64,000 nt of DNA from an uncultured Chloroflexota bacterium (GCA_937876225.1 CALFIC010000151.1:31973-95972); one strand, 5' to 3'; counted from the stretch's first letter, positions 43,018-52,329 are shown. The notes: a model not told the origin generated them from the letters alone. Numbers and translations: made by a program.

Positions 43018-43924
43018 GGTTTACCTTATCCTAATAATCAAAAACAAAAAATGTTCCTTCGCATAATTCACGATCTACACCAATCGACGCCGCACATTGG
43101 TTATATGGTACATAAAAATACGCGTAATGTATAATTTGTTGATACTCTGGGTCTCATAATGTTGATTTATTTCACGCACAGAAATACTGCCCAACTGCTC
43201 GCTAACTGTGCGGTAACGTAACAAAAACTCTCTATTATTTGCGTATGAAAATTGCGTCCCTTGGGTGTGTATGCTTACGAATTCAGGCGAGATACACTGG
43301 TCTGTAGCTAACTGCCATGCGTTTGGGTACGTTGTTCACAAGATTTATCGCTTGCGAAGGCACAATTTGCGTTATATTTTTTGCCTGATTTATATGGTGG
43401 GCTACGTATCGCATACGAGAATGTGTGTTGTTTTTTGTGAATTTGTAAAAAATACAGCATACAAAAAATATTAATAAGTGTGCGTTGCAAAAAATAAATT
43501 ACAGTTTATTTAGAAAAAATATTTTATTTGATAATATTGCACATGGTAATTTGAAGAAGTACACGAAAAATACCACCAAAAACAGCGCTCAGCCAGTAGC
43601 GTATTGTGATAGATGATACTTGACAAAAGGCATAAAAAAGCGCAATATATATACGAATCGATGGATTGATTTTACTTTTACTGGTTGTTTGTAAAAATTA
43701 ATCTCATTTCAATGTCGATTTGAGTAATTGGTAGTCATTGTGCCAAAGTATGCGAGAGTAATTTGCAATTTGGTGTTTGGAGGTGTTTTGACAGACCTTA
43801 GTGTCAATATTTTAATTAATTTTACCTACAAATGCTCGCAAATCCCGTACAAACAAACGTTCAGACAAAACAGATGTATTTTTTAGGAAATACAACCGAA
43901 GAATCAAACTAAGGACAAAATAAA
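43018..43924. promoter_or_regulatory. AT-rich intergenic region with rhodopsin promoter
   Basis: About 900 bp, AT-rich and coding-poor. The best promoter is TTGACA (43788-43793), 17 bp, TTTAAT (43811-43816), about 105 nt before the rhodopsin start. A second candidate is TTGACA at 43620-43625 with an AT-rich -10 near 43643-43650. An open frame at 43265-43474 has no ribosome site and no recognisable sequence. No tRNA, repeat or riboswitch is recognised. Confidence 0.55.
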
Positions 43925-44695
43925 ATGCACGCACTGCCCGAATTATCCTTAATCCAATACTCATTGATATACAACATCTTGAGTTTCACCATTGCTTCTA
44001 TGGGCGCCTCATTCGTGTTTTTCTTGGTGGTTCGCCAACAAGTTGGTATTGCGTATCGTCCAGCCCTTCTTTTTTCTGCGCTGGTTGTTGGTATTGCCTG
44101 TTACCATTACTTTCGGATTTTCAATAGTTTTGAATCAGCATTTGCATTGGCAGATGGGATTTTTAAACCAAGCGGTAAGCCGTTCAATGATGCCTATCGC
44201 TATGTCGACTGGATGTTGACCGTCCCATTGTTGCTGGTGGAATTGGTCGCAGTGTTGCATCTCGCCAAAGACGTGAGCCGCAAAATGCTCGTGAACCTCA
44301 TCATTGCAGCCGTTTTGATGATTGGCCTGGGGTATATTGGCGAAGGCGAATACACAAACATGACGACTCGCGCCATCTGGGGTACGTTGAGCAGCATTCC
44401 GTTTGCCTACATCCTGTATGTGCTTTGGGTGCAATTAGGTGTCGTCGTCAAAACCCAGAGTGCAAGTGTGCGGAATTTGCTCCGGATTACCCGGGTAGTA
44501 CTGCTTGCGACGTGGGGCGTTTATCCGGTCACCTACTTGTTGCCCATGCTTGGTATCGACACACAATCCGCTGTGGTTGCGATTCAATCAGGGTATGCAT
44601 TAGCAGACGTTGCCGCTAAATGTGGTTACGGGTTGTTGATCTATTTCATTGCGCGCACAAAGAGCGAAGAAGATGGCAGTTTGCCAGTAGCGTAG
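43925..44695 (+). CDS. Xanthorhodopsin-like light-driven proton pump
   Basis: 256 aa, seven helices. Helix C carries RYVDWMLTVPLLLVE, the proton-pump triad Asp95 (acceptor), Thr99 and Glu106 (donor). Leu103 sits at the spectral-tuning site and predicts green absorption. His61 (CYHYFR) can pair with the acceptor as in xanthorhodopsin. Gly153 (WG in helix E) matches the Gly156 that lets Salinibacter xanthorhodopsin bind a carotenoid antenna. Lys232 is the retinal Schiff-base residue. It would sit in the membrane and export H+ in light. AAGGA precedes the ATG. No retinal or carotenoid synthesis gene is in the window. Confidence 0.95.
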   Translation: MHALPELSLIQYSLIYNILSFTIASMGASFVFFLVVRQQVGIAYRPALLFSALVVGIACYHYFRIFNSFESAFALADGIFKPSGKPFNDAYRYVDWMLTVPLLLVELVAVLHLAKDVSRKMLVNLIIAAVLMIGLGYIGEGEYTNMTTRAIWGTLSSIPFAYILYVLWVQLGVVVKTQSASVRNLLRITRVVLLATWGVYPVTYLLPMLGIDTQSAVVAIQSGYALADVAAKCGYGLLIYFIARTKSEEDGSLPVA

Positions 44696-44708
44696 TCGGG
44701 CTGTGTTT

Positions 44709-44743
44709 GAACCTAGGCTTTCACTATGTGAAAGCCTAGGTTC
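44709..44743 (+). terminator. Terminator after the rhodopsin gene
   Basis: A perfect 16-bp stem (GAACCTAGGCTTTCAC, loop TAT) followed by ATTGTTT. It ends 24 bp before the small membrane-protein gene. Confidence 0.82.
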
Positions 44744-44766
44744 ATTGTTTAGAAAGCAGAATTAAC

Positions 44767-44973
44767 ATGATGATACAACAACCGTGGCTGAGACTATTGG
44801 GTAGTGTTTTCATTGGTGCAGTGCTGGGTGGTATGTTTGGTGCAGTATTTGGCTGGATTGCTTCTTGGTTTGCCATGGGACCAGACATATGGCAGGGTAT
44901 CCGTGAATCAGCACCGTGGTTTGCAGTGATGGGTGTCGTGGCAGGTTTCGTGTTTGGCATCGAAAAGCAGTAA
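44767..44973 (+). CDS. Small two-helix membrane protein downstream of rhodopsin
   Basis: 68 aa. Two glycine-rich hydrophobic segments (LGSVFIGAVLGGMFGAVFGWIA and WFAVMGVVAGFVFGI) are joined by a short polar turn (GPDIWQGIRESAP). GxxxG-like spacing suggests tight helix packing or oligomers. I do not recognise the family. Its ATG is 71 bp after the rhodopsin stop, with a hairpin between them, so cotranscription depends on read-through. The ribosome site is weak. A short palindrome begins right after the stop (44976-44991). Confidence 0.62.
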   Translation: MMIQQPWLRLLGSVFIGAVLGGMFGAVFGWIASWFAMGPDIWQGIRESAPWFAVMGVVAGFVFGIEKQ

Positions 44974-45091
44974 AGACGCAGCCTGCTGCGTTTGTCTCGT
45001 AACCTACTGCTAAAGTTATAGATAAACCCAAACTCAGGGTATACTAGTATGTACAGAACCAGGCCTACGTTTTGATAATAACGGTACTACC

Positions 45092-48000
45092 ATGAACGAT
45101 TTTGTGCACCTTCACGTCCACTCCGAATACAGCCTCCTCGACGGCTATGCCACTATCAACGGCATCGTCAAACGTGCCGCCGAGCTCGGCATGGACAGTA
45201 TCGCCGTCACCGACCACGGCGTCATGTACGGCGCAATTGATTTTTATAATGCCGCCAAAAAAGCCAACGTCAAGCCGATTATTGGCCTCGAAGCCTATAT
45301 CGCACCCCATAACCGCACCGACCCCACCCAACGGGGCTCGCGCAACTATAATCACCTCCTTTGCTTAGCCACCGATATGACCGGCTACCGCAATTTGGTC
45401 AAACTGACCACCAAAGCCCACCTCGAAGGAATGGGCTCCAAAGGGATTTTTGCGCGGCCGCGTATCGACCGCGAATTGCTTCTCAATCACCACGAAGGGC
45501 TCGTCATCACCTCGGCCTGTATCGCCGGTGAAGTCGCCCAATACATTCAATCCCGTCAACCCGAAAAAGCCCGTGAGACCGCGGCTTGGTTCCGCGATTT
45601 ACTCGGACCCGATCGCTACTTCCTCGAGCTTCAGCTCCACGAAAACACCCCCGAGCTCGAAGAAATCAACGACGAACTCATCAAAATCGGCCAAGAATTG
45701 GGCATCCCGCTGGTCGCCACCTGCGATAGCCACTTCATCAATGCCAGTGACCTCGATGCCCACCGCATGGTGATGGCCATGGGCTTCAACATGACCCTCA
45801 ACGAGCTCTGCACCAAAAAATACGACATGGACGAGAGCTACCATATTTTGTCGGCCGACGATATTTGGAAGCGCTTCAAGCGCTACGGTACCGCCCCCAT
45901 CGAAAACACTCGTCGGATCGCCGACATGGTCAACCTCAAGCTCGATTTCGGCAAAATCCAACTCCCGGCCTTCGAAATCCCCCCTGGACACGACGCCTCG
46001 TCCTACCTGCGCTTTGTCTGCGAAGAAGGCCTGGTACGGCGCTTCAGCGGCAGTGTGCCCCTCGGCTACCCCGAGCGCTTGATGTACGAGCTCGATGTCA
46101 TCAACAAAACCGGCTTCCCCGACTACATGCTCATCGTGTGGGACTATGTGTCGTATGCCCGCCGCAACGGTATCCCTTGTCTGCCTCGTGGCTCGGCCGG
46201 CGCCTCGCTGGTGCTCTATTGCCTAGGCATTACCGACGTCGATCCTGTCGCCAACAAACTGTTGTTTGAGCGTTTTTTGAGCCCCGAGCGGCTCGAAATG
46301 CCCGATATCGACGTCGACTTTGCCGATACCCGCCGTGGCCAAATCCTCGATTATATTGCCGCCAAGTACGGCCGCGAAAATACCGCTCAAATCATCACCT
46401 ATGGCACCCTCGGTGCCAAGGCCGCCATCCGCGATGTGGGGCGAGCCCTCGATGTGCCGTTGTCGGAAGTCGACCGCATCGCCAAACTCATCCCCAATAC
46501 CCCCAACATCACCTTGCGCGATGCGTTGGAAAAAGCCCCCGAATTCAAACAGCTCTACGAATCGAGCGACGAAACCAAACAAATCATCGATTGGGCCCAG
46601 CGCATCGAAGGGCGCATGCGCAACGTCGGCACCCATGCCTGTGGCGTGGTGATTAGCCGCAATCCCCTCGACGAAGTAGTACCACTCCAACGTACTACCA
46701 AAGACGAAAACTCGCTGATGGCCGCCTATGAAGGCCCTACGTTGGCCAAAATCGGCCTGCTCAAAATGGATATTCTCGGACTGACCAATTTGTCAGCCGT
46801 GGCCGAAACCCTGCGCTACATCGAAATCTCGACCGGCAACGCCATGCAACTCGGCGACATCCCCCTCACCGACAAAAAAACCTTCGAGTCGCTGAGTAGT
46901 GGCAATACCGTCAATGTCTTCCAGCTCGAATCTGCGGGCATGGTACGCTACCTGCGTGAACTCAAACCGACCCGTGTCGAAGACATTTACGCCATGGTGG
47001 CGCTCTATCGCCCCGGCCCACTCGAACAAATCCCGGTCTACATCCTAAATAAAAACAATCCCAAGGGGATTAAATACCTCCACCCCATTCTCAAACCTAT
47101 CCTCGAAGACACCTACGGCGTCATCGTTTACCAAGAGCAGATTATGCAACTGCTCCAGGTCATCGCCGGCTATACCCTCGGTCAAGCCTACATCGTGCTC
47201 AAAGCCATCGGGAAAAAACAAAAAGAGATGATGGCAGCCGAAGAACCACGCTTCAAAGATGGCTGTCTCAAAAACGGTTTGACCAAAGAGCAAGCCGATA
47301 CCTTGTGGGACTTGATTCAGCCCTTCGCCGGCTACTCGTTTAATCGGCCCCACGCCACCTTGTACGGCTTGTTGTCGTACCAGACGGCCTACCTCAAAAA
47401 CAACTTCTCAACGGAATACATGGCCGCCGTGCTCAAAGGCTCGGCTGGGCAAATCGAAGATGTGGCCAAGGCGGTCAACGAATGCGCCAAACTGGGCGTG
47501 GCGGTGCTCCGGGCCGACATCAACGCCAGCCAAGCCGACTTTACCATCGAGCGCCTCAACGACTCCGTAGTCGGTGGCGATATCCGCTTCGATCGCGGTG
47601 TGCGCTTTGGGCTGGCCGCCATCAAAAACGTCGGTGAAGGCCCCGTCGAAGCCATTATCGCCGCCCGTGGTGATACGCCGTTTAGTAGCCTAGCCGACTT
47701 TGCTGATCGCGTCGACCAAAAACTCATCAACAAACGCGTGATTGAAAGTCTGATCAAGGCCGGTACGTTTGATTCGCTAGCCGGTACGCGGCGCCAAAAA
47801 CTCGCCGTGCTCGACCAAGTGCTCGATGCTGCCAGTGGTGCCCAAAAAGCCCGCGCTAGCGGTCAATCGAGCTTGTTTGATTTGATGGGAAGCAGTGATA
47901 GTAGTGCGACCACTGTCAATGTGGCAGCGGTACAGTTCCCTATCATACGTGAATCTCGTGAAGATAATCGGGAGCTCCTCGCCTGGGAAAAAGAACTCCT

Positions 48001-48877
48001 CGGCATGTACGTCTCTGACCATCCCGTGGTCCAAGCATTGCGTGACGTCGATTTGAGCGACGTCACCTCGCTCGGGGCTGTCAACGACGAAATGGTCGGC
48101 CAATCACTAACCTTTGCAGGGATGCTCAGTGCCTCCAAAACAGTCACCACCAAAAAAGGTGACAGCATGTTTGTAGGGGTCTTTGAAGACCTCGCCGCCA
48201 GCATGGAATGTGTGGCCTTCCCCAAATCCTACGAAAAATTCCGGGCTTTGCTCCACGACGATTCAGTCGTACGCATCATCGGCAAACTCGACCGCCGTAA
48301 TGACGGTATGCAACTAATGATCGACAAAGTCGAAGCCATCATTCATAGCGAAGAGCCCGCCGCACCACCGACTGCCCAAACGCGCACCGCACCACCGCCA
48401 TTACCCTCAGCGCCAGCAAATCCCGCACCGGTCACACAATCCCCTGCCACGCCTCCTTCCGTGAGTCATACGACACCACCTACAGGAAACACCATGTCAG
48501 AGCAACGCAAATACGGCGCCTCCAATCACGGCGCCCACGATGTCATCAAGGCACCGAGCCGCGCCGCCGTGTCAACACCCAAACCAGCACCAGCCCCCGC
48601 CGCACCTGAACCCAGCGGCCCCCAACACGTCATCCGCCTCTACTTCCCGTTGTTTGACAATAACGACCACGCCGTCCAATTTATGAACGAAATCTACGCC
48701 CTCACTGAACACTTCCGTACTGCCGACGATGGTGAAGCCGTCTTGATGATCCATTTGCCTGTCGAACAACGCAACGTGGTGCTCCGCATGCGTGGCACCG
48801 TCCGCGACCCCATCAACCTCCTCGATATCCTGCGCAACAAGGTCGGCCACGACGCGATTGTGCTCGAATCAGCTTAA
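45092..48877 (+). CDS. dnaE: DNA polymerase III subunit alpha
   Basis: 1261 aa, replicative polymerase. The N-terminal PHP domain keeps metal ligands (HLHVHSEYSLLDG, VTDHGVMYG, IGLEAYIAPHN, TCDSHFINASD), so it may be an active proofreading exonuclease. The palm has PDIDVDFADTRRG (catalytic Asps, around residue 402), and the tandem HhH and OB regions follow (QSLTFAGMLSASKTVTTKKGD). After the OB fold comes a Pro/Ala-rich linker of ~100 residues and a terminal folded domain (HVIRLYFPLFDNNDHAVQF). A -10 TATACT lies at 45040-45045. No intein or split is seen. Confidence 0.96.
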   Translation: MNDFVHLHVHSEYSLLDGYATINGIVKRAAELGMDSIAVTDHGVMYGAIDFYNAAKKANVKPIIGLEAYIAPHNRTDPTQRGSRNYNHLLCLATDMTGYRNLVKLTTKAHLEGMGSKGIFARPRIDRELLLNHHEGLVITSACIAGEVAQYIQSRQPEKARETAAWFRDLLGPDRYFLELQLHENTPELEEINDELIKIGQELGIPLVATCDSHFINASDLDAHRMVMAMGFNMTLNELCTKKYDMDESYHILSADDIWKRFKRYGTAPIENTRRIADMVNLKLDFGKIQLPAFEIPPGHDASSYLRFVCEEGLVRRFSGSVPLGYPERLMYELDVINKTGFPDYMLIVWDYVSYARRNGIPCLPRGSAGASLVLYCLGITDVDPVANKLLFERFLSPERLEMPDIDVDFADTRRGQILDYIAAKYGRENTAQIITYGTLGAKAAIRDVGRALDVPLSEVDRIAKLIPNTPNITLRDALEKAPEFKQLYESSDETKQIIDWAQRIEGRMRNVGTHACGVVISRNPLDEVVPLQRTTKDENSLMAAYEGPTLAKIGLLKMDILGLTNLSAVAETLRYIEISTGNAMQLGDIPLTDKKTFESLSSGNTVNVFQLESAGMVRYLRELKPTRVEDIYAMVALYRPGPLEQIPVYILNKNNPKGIKYLHPILKPILEDTYGVIVYQEQIMQLLQVIAGYTLGQAYIVLKAIGKKQKEMMAAEEPRFKDGCLKNGLTKEQADTLWDLIQPFAGYSFNRPHATLYGLLSYQTAYLKNNFSTEYMAAVLKGSAGQIEDVAKAVNECAKLGVAVLRADINASQADFTIERLNDSVVGGDIRFDRGVRFGLAAIKNVGEGPVEAIIAARGDTPFSSLADFADRVDQKLINKRVIESLIKAGTFDSLAGTRRQKLAVLDQVLDAASGAQKARASGQSSLFDLMGSSDSSATTVNVAAVQFPIIRESREDNRELLAWEKELLGMYVSDHPVVQALRDVDLSDVTSLGAVNDEMVGQSLTFAGMLSASKTVTTKKGDSMFVGVFEDLAASMECVAFPKSYEKFRALLHDDSVVRIIGKLDRRNDGMQLMIDKVEAIIHSEEPAAPPTAQTRTAPPPLPSAPANPAPVTQSPATPPSVSHTTPPTGNTMSEQRKYGASNHGAHDVIKAPSRAAVSTPKPAPAPAAPEPSGPQHVIRLYFPLFDNNDHAVQFMNEIYALTEHFRTADDGEAVLMIHLPVEQRNVVLRMRGTVRDPINLLDILRNKVGHDAIVLESA

Positions 48878-49288
48878 TTGCACAGCAATTAGCGGTTTTA
48901 TCGACAAACCTGTGCAAACCCTCGTGCAAATAAGATTGCACGAGGGTTTTACTATTGAATTTGTCTCTATTTTGGGCTTTTTTCAACATGTACTTTTTTT
49001 CACAGCAAATAACCTTTGCAATCGATTCGCACATAATTTCCCCAAATTTGCGAAATAACCGGATTAATTTCGCAAAAATAATACTTTATTCGTTTTAATG
49101 TATTGTAATTTATGAGGCATTTTAGAAAAATCATAATTTTTGTGGTATAGACTCATAACTACAATTTAAATTGTGTAGCATAAATAGAGCATAAAATGAG
49201 TATTTGCAAATGCTGAACAAAGTATTGACATTTTATGGAACATGCTCTACAATAGGGGTGTGCTGATCAGAACTAAGGAGGCGTCTCG
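48878..49288. other. Intergenic region: dnaE terminator and ECF sigma promoter
   Basis: AT-rich, ~410 bp. It holds a 14-bp stem terminator (48916-48929 with 48936-48949, ending in T). Near its end is a strong promoter: TTGACA (49225-49230), 17 bp, TACAAT (49248-49253). Between them I see no gene. Confidence 0.8.
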
Positions 49289-49933
49289 ATGACGTTACAA
49301 CAGTCAGCAGACTATAGTGAACAACAAGCGTCGCTTCCTACCATCATTTCAGCTACCGACGCCGACGACCAGCTCAAGATGATTGCCATCGCCAATGGAG
49401 ACAATCACGCACTCGAGGAGCTCTATCATCGTTATTCGGGTGTGGTATATCGGCTGGCGTTTCGCGTGCTTAAACAACGCGAACAAAGTGAAGAAGTGGT
49501 CCAAGAGGTGTTTTGGCGAGTATGGCGGCGCAGTACCAGCTTCGAGCGCGAGCGCGGGCGGGTATCACAATGGATATTTGGGATAGCGCATAACCTGTGC
49601 ATCGACGAGATGCGCCGCATGCGGGCCCGACCCAATCCCGTCTACGAAAACGACGAGCATCCGATTATTGCCCAACTCGTCGACGAGCACATTGACATCC
49701 CGGCGGTGGCATGGGCCAATGAACAACGCCGCGTGATTGTGGGAGCACTGGCAACCCTACCGGTCGCCCAGCGTGAGGCGGTAGAGTTAGCCTACTTCGG
49801 GGGGTTTTCGCATCAAGAAATTGCGGAGCGCCTCGACCGACCCCTCGGTACCATCAAAACCCGCGTGCGGCTTGGGTTGCAAAAGCTCGGCACCTTGCTG
49901 GCGGATACCGATATCGACGGCGCAACCGTATAA
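49289..49933 (+). CDS. ECF-type RNA polymerase sigma factor
   Basis: 214 aa. Region 2 reads ALEELYHRYSGVVYRLAFRVLKQREQSEEVVQEVFWRVWRRSTSF, with the DNA-melting/core-binding helix. Region 4 reads LPVAQREAVELAYFGGFSHQEIAERLDRPLGTIKTRVRLGLQKL, the -35-reading HTH. This is a two-domain extracytoplasmic-function sigma factor. No anti-sigma gene is next to it: the following gene is on the opposite strand. Its own promoter looks like a housekeeping one and the ribosome site AAGGAGG is perfect, so it is probably made constitutively and controlled in another way. Confidence 0.9.
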   Translation: MTLQQSADYSEQQASLPTIISATDADDQLKMIAIANGDNHALEELYHRYSGVVYRLAFRVLKQREQSEEVVQEVFWRVWRRSTSFERERGRVSQWIFGIAHNLCIDEMRRMRARPNPVYENDEHPIIAQLVDEHIDIPAVAWANEQRRVIVGALATLPVAQREAVELAYFGGFSHQEIAERLDRPLGTIKTRVRLGLQKLGTLLADTDIDGATV

Positions 49934-49936
49934 TGT

Positions 49937-49969
49937 ACCCCCGTGAGGCCAATGCCTCACGGGGGTTTT
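49937..49969. terminator. Terminator between the sigma factor and PfkB genes
   Basis: A 13-bp stem (ACCCCCGTGAGGC, loop CAAT) followed by TTTT on the plus strand. It lies between convergent genes. Confidence 0.88.
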
Positions 49970-49990
49970 GCGTATTCACGTCTGCGCTGG

Positions 49991-50926
49991 TTATTTTTTG
50001 CCAATAAATTGTTGAAAATGATCGTCAACTGCGGGACGCGCCCCAAAATGACTCACCACCCAGCTGCCCAGATTGTTGGCGAGTTGAGCGGCTTGCGCCA
50101 AATCCCCATCACGCAAATAACTCGTCAAAAACCCTGCATTAAATGAATCACCCGCCCCTGTGGCATCAATCACCGACACTTCGTGGGTGGCGTGATGCTG
50201 TTCGTAGCCCGGGGCACTGATGATACAACCATCTTTGTCGAGTTTGAGCACGACCACAGCGTCCTTGAAGCGTTTGCGCAAGGCGCGGGCAATCAAGAGT
50301 GGCTCGCGCTCGCCGGTCAAAATCATCCCCTCATCACGATTGGGCAAAATAATGTCGATCGGTAATTGAGCAATAATTGCATCAAAGGTATCGCGACCCA
50401 TTTCACGGATCATCTGATACGATGCTGGGTCAAACGACACGGTGGCGCCGGCCGCCTTGGCTACTTGGGCGGCGTGGAGCGCTGCAGCCCGCGGCGGGTC
50501 GCTAAACACTGACCAGGCCGTAATATGCACATGGGCGGCCTGTTGTAATGCCGCCACGGGGATGTGCTCGGGGTAGAGATGAAAGTCTGCCCCTTGGTTG
50601 GTAATCATGCTCCGCTGGCCGGCTTTGTCGATCATCACCACAATCACACCGGTGTCGTGGTCTGGCGTGCGGGTGATGTGGCCTTGGACTCCTTCACGGG
50701 CGAGGTCTGCCACGATCAAATCCCCAAAGGCATCGGTCCCTACTGCGCCTACAAAGGCTGCGGGTGCGCCGAGGCGCGCCACCCAGGCTGCTACATTGGC
50801 GGCAGAGCCGCCGGGTGCCAAGGCGATGCGCCCGGTGGTATCGCCCCCCGGCAACAAGATAGTGTCGGGTTGCGCCAACACATCCCACACCAAATCACCC
50901 ACCGCCACAATCGCTCCTGTACGCAT
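49991..50926 (-). CDS. PfkB-family carbohydrate kinase
   Basis: 311 aa, ribokinase fold. LAPGGSAANVAAWVARLG is the N-terminal PfkB signature. VVLKLDKDGC and DATGAGDSFNAGFLTSYLRDG form the C-terminal signature, with the catalytic Asp and anion hole GAGD. It phosphorylates a sugar or nucleoside with ATP; the substrate is not evident. The ATG at 50926 follows AAAGGA. The longer in-frame start would run through the terminator of the upstream gene, so it is rejected. Confidence 0.9.
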   Translation of the reverse strand: MRTGAIVAVGDLVWDVLAQPDTILLPGGDTTGRIALAPGGSAANVAAWVARLGAPAAFVGAVGTDAFGDLIVADLAREGVQGHITRTPDHDTGVIVVMIDKAGQRSMITNQGADFHLYPEHIPVAALQQAAHVHITAWSVFSDPPRAAALHAAQVAKAAGATVSFDPASYQMIREMGRDTFDAIIAQLPIDIILPNRDEGMILTGEREPLLIARALRKRFKDAVVVLKLDKDGCIISAPGYEQHHATHEVSVIDATGAGDSFNAGFLTSYLRDGDLAQAAQLANNLGSWVVSHFGARPAVDDHFQQFIGKK

Positions 50927-50947
50927 GAAATATTCCTTTTGTTGTAC

Positions 50948-50974
50948 AAAAACGCCGCACATGGCGGCGTTTTT
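50948..50974 (-). terminator. Terminator of the TetA-like MFS gene
   Basis: An 11-bp stem (AAAAACGCCGC with GCGGCGTTTTT) whose minus-strand copy ends in a T run. It isolates the MFS gene from the PfkB gene. Confidence 0.85.
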
Positions 50975-51017
50975 GCTGAGGCATACGGCGTCTGATTTAC
51001 CTATTATACGCTGTCAA

Positions 51018-52277
51018 TTACGCAACATCGTTCGCTGGTGTAGGCTGAGCAGCTTGACGTACCATCGGCAACAACACCGCAATAATTACGGCAGCGGCTA
51101 CCCCTACAAGCAACCCACCGGCATGATATGGGGCGGTGACGTGCACAAAGTCAGACAACACACCAGCCAGCAATGGGCCAAGCACCATGGTCAACGAGGT
51201 CAACGCTTGACTGCCTCCCAAGGTGGCACCTTGGGCAGTAGGATCAACTCGGCGCGAAATCAGGCTGGTCAATGATGGCGTGGCCATGCCACTGCCAGCG
51301 CCCAACAAGATGATGGCAGGATACAACCAAAAACCAGTGGGGGCGATGGCGAGACCTTCGAAACCGAGCGCCATCAGCACCATGCCCACCATGGCCAGTT
51401 TGGCTTCACCAAATTTGGGCAACAACATGCGCAACAAAAAGCCTTGCATGATAACCGCCATCAACCCTACCGCCACAAAGACAAAGGCGTTGTCGATGGC
51501 GGCAAAGCCAAAGCGACGGTCGCTATAGACCGCAAAGTTGCTTTGCATCCCAGAAAAAGCCAGGTTCAACAGCACAATCCCAATCAACAAGGTACGAATG
51601 TTGTTGTTTTGGAGTACCGATGCCACCCGCATAAAAGGATTGCCATTGCTTACCACAGTGGTGCGGCGCTCGACGGGCAATGACTCGGGCAAGGCAAAAT
51701 AACCAAAGGTGACGTTGATGAATGACAATGCGGCTGCCACAAATACGGGGACGGCTAAGCCGTAGGTGCTCAGCACACCGCCCAAGGCTGGTCCGAGCAT
51801 GAAGCCCAACCCGAAGGCGGCTCCAAGCATGCCTAGGCCTTTGGCGCGGTTTTCTGGCGTGGTAATATCGGCGATATAGGCTTGGGCAGTACTAATATTG
51901 GCGCCGGTCACCCCATCGATGATGCGTGAAGCAAACAACGCACCCAGCATCAACCACGGGCTAATCGAAAACAAATTTTGTGAGAACCCAAAAATGACGT
52001 AGCCGATTCCAGTACCCAACAAACTAATCAACAATACTGGCCGGCGACCATAGCGATCGGACAAGCTTCCAAGCCATGGCGCACAAATGAATTGCATCAA
52101 TGCGTAGATGGCTGATAACCCACCCACAATCAAAGCCCGGTTGACCACGAGCCACGGATCACCCGACGATTCGAGGATTTTGACGTAGTACGGCAACACG
52201 GGGATGACAATCCCAATCCCCAATAAGTCGATTAGGACGGTGAAAAAAATAAACAACATCGGTGAACGTTGGCGCAT
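51018..52277 (-). CDS. TCR/Tet-type MFS efflux transporter
   Basis: 419 aa, ~12 hydrophobic helices. Helix 1 reads FFTVLIDLLGIGIVIPVLPYY and motif A is GSLSDRYGRRPVLL. ASRIIDGVTGANISTAQAYIAD matches helix 4 of TetA-like DHA1 pumps, and RAKGLGMLGAAFGLGFMLGPALGG is the antiporter motif C region. It should exchange H+ for a drug or metabolite. Similarity to TetA does not by itself show tetracycline resistance. Three 11-bp direct repeats sit in its promoter. Confidence 0.86.
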   Translation of the reverse strand: MRQRSPMLFIFFTVLIDLLGIGIVIPVLPYYVKILESSGDPWLVVNRALIVGGLSAIYALMQFICAPWLGSLSDRYGRRPVLLISLLGTGIGYVIFGFSQNLFSISPWLMLGALFASRIIDGVTGANISTAQAYIADITTPENRAKGLGMLGAAFGLGFMLGPALGGVLSTYGLAVPVFVAAALSFINVTFGYFALPESLPVERRTTVVSNGNPFMRVASVLQNNNIRTLLIGIVLLNLAFSGMQSNFAVYSDRRFGFAAIDNAFVFVAVGLMAVIMQGFLLRMLLPKFGEAKLAMVGMVLMALGFEGLAIAPTGFWLYPAIILLGAGSGMATPSLTSLISRRVDPTAQGATLGGSQALTSLTMVLGPLLAGVLSDFVHVTAPYHAGGLLVGVAAAVIIAVLLPMVRQAAQPTPANDVA

Positions 52278-52329
52278 CTGGCTCTCTCTTACTACAAATC
52301 AAAAACAATACCGCAATACTATAATCCGT

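Noticed and set aside
43265..43474. A 69-codon frame in the gap before the rhodopsin
   Set aside because: There is no ribosome site, the composition is odd (Cys/Tyr/His-rich) and it matches no family; chance is likely in AT-rich DNA.
51018..52277. Tetracycline-resistance gene tet
   Set aside because: The TCR/Tet motifs mark the transporter family only; there is no adjacent tetR and specificity cannot be read from sequence.
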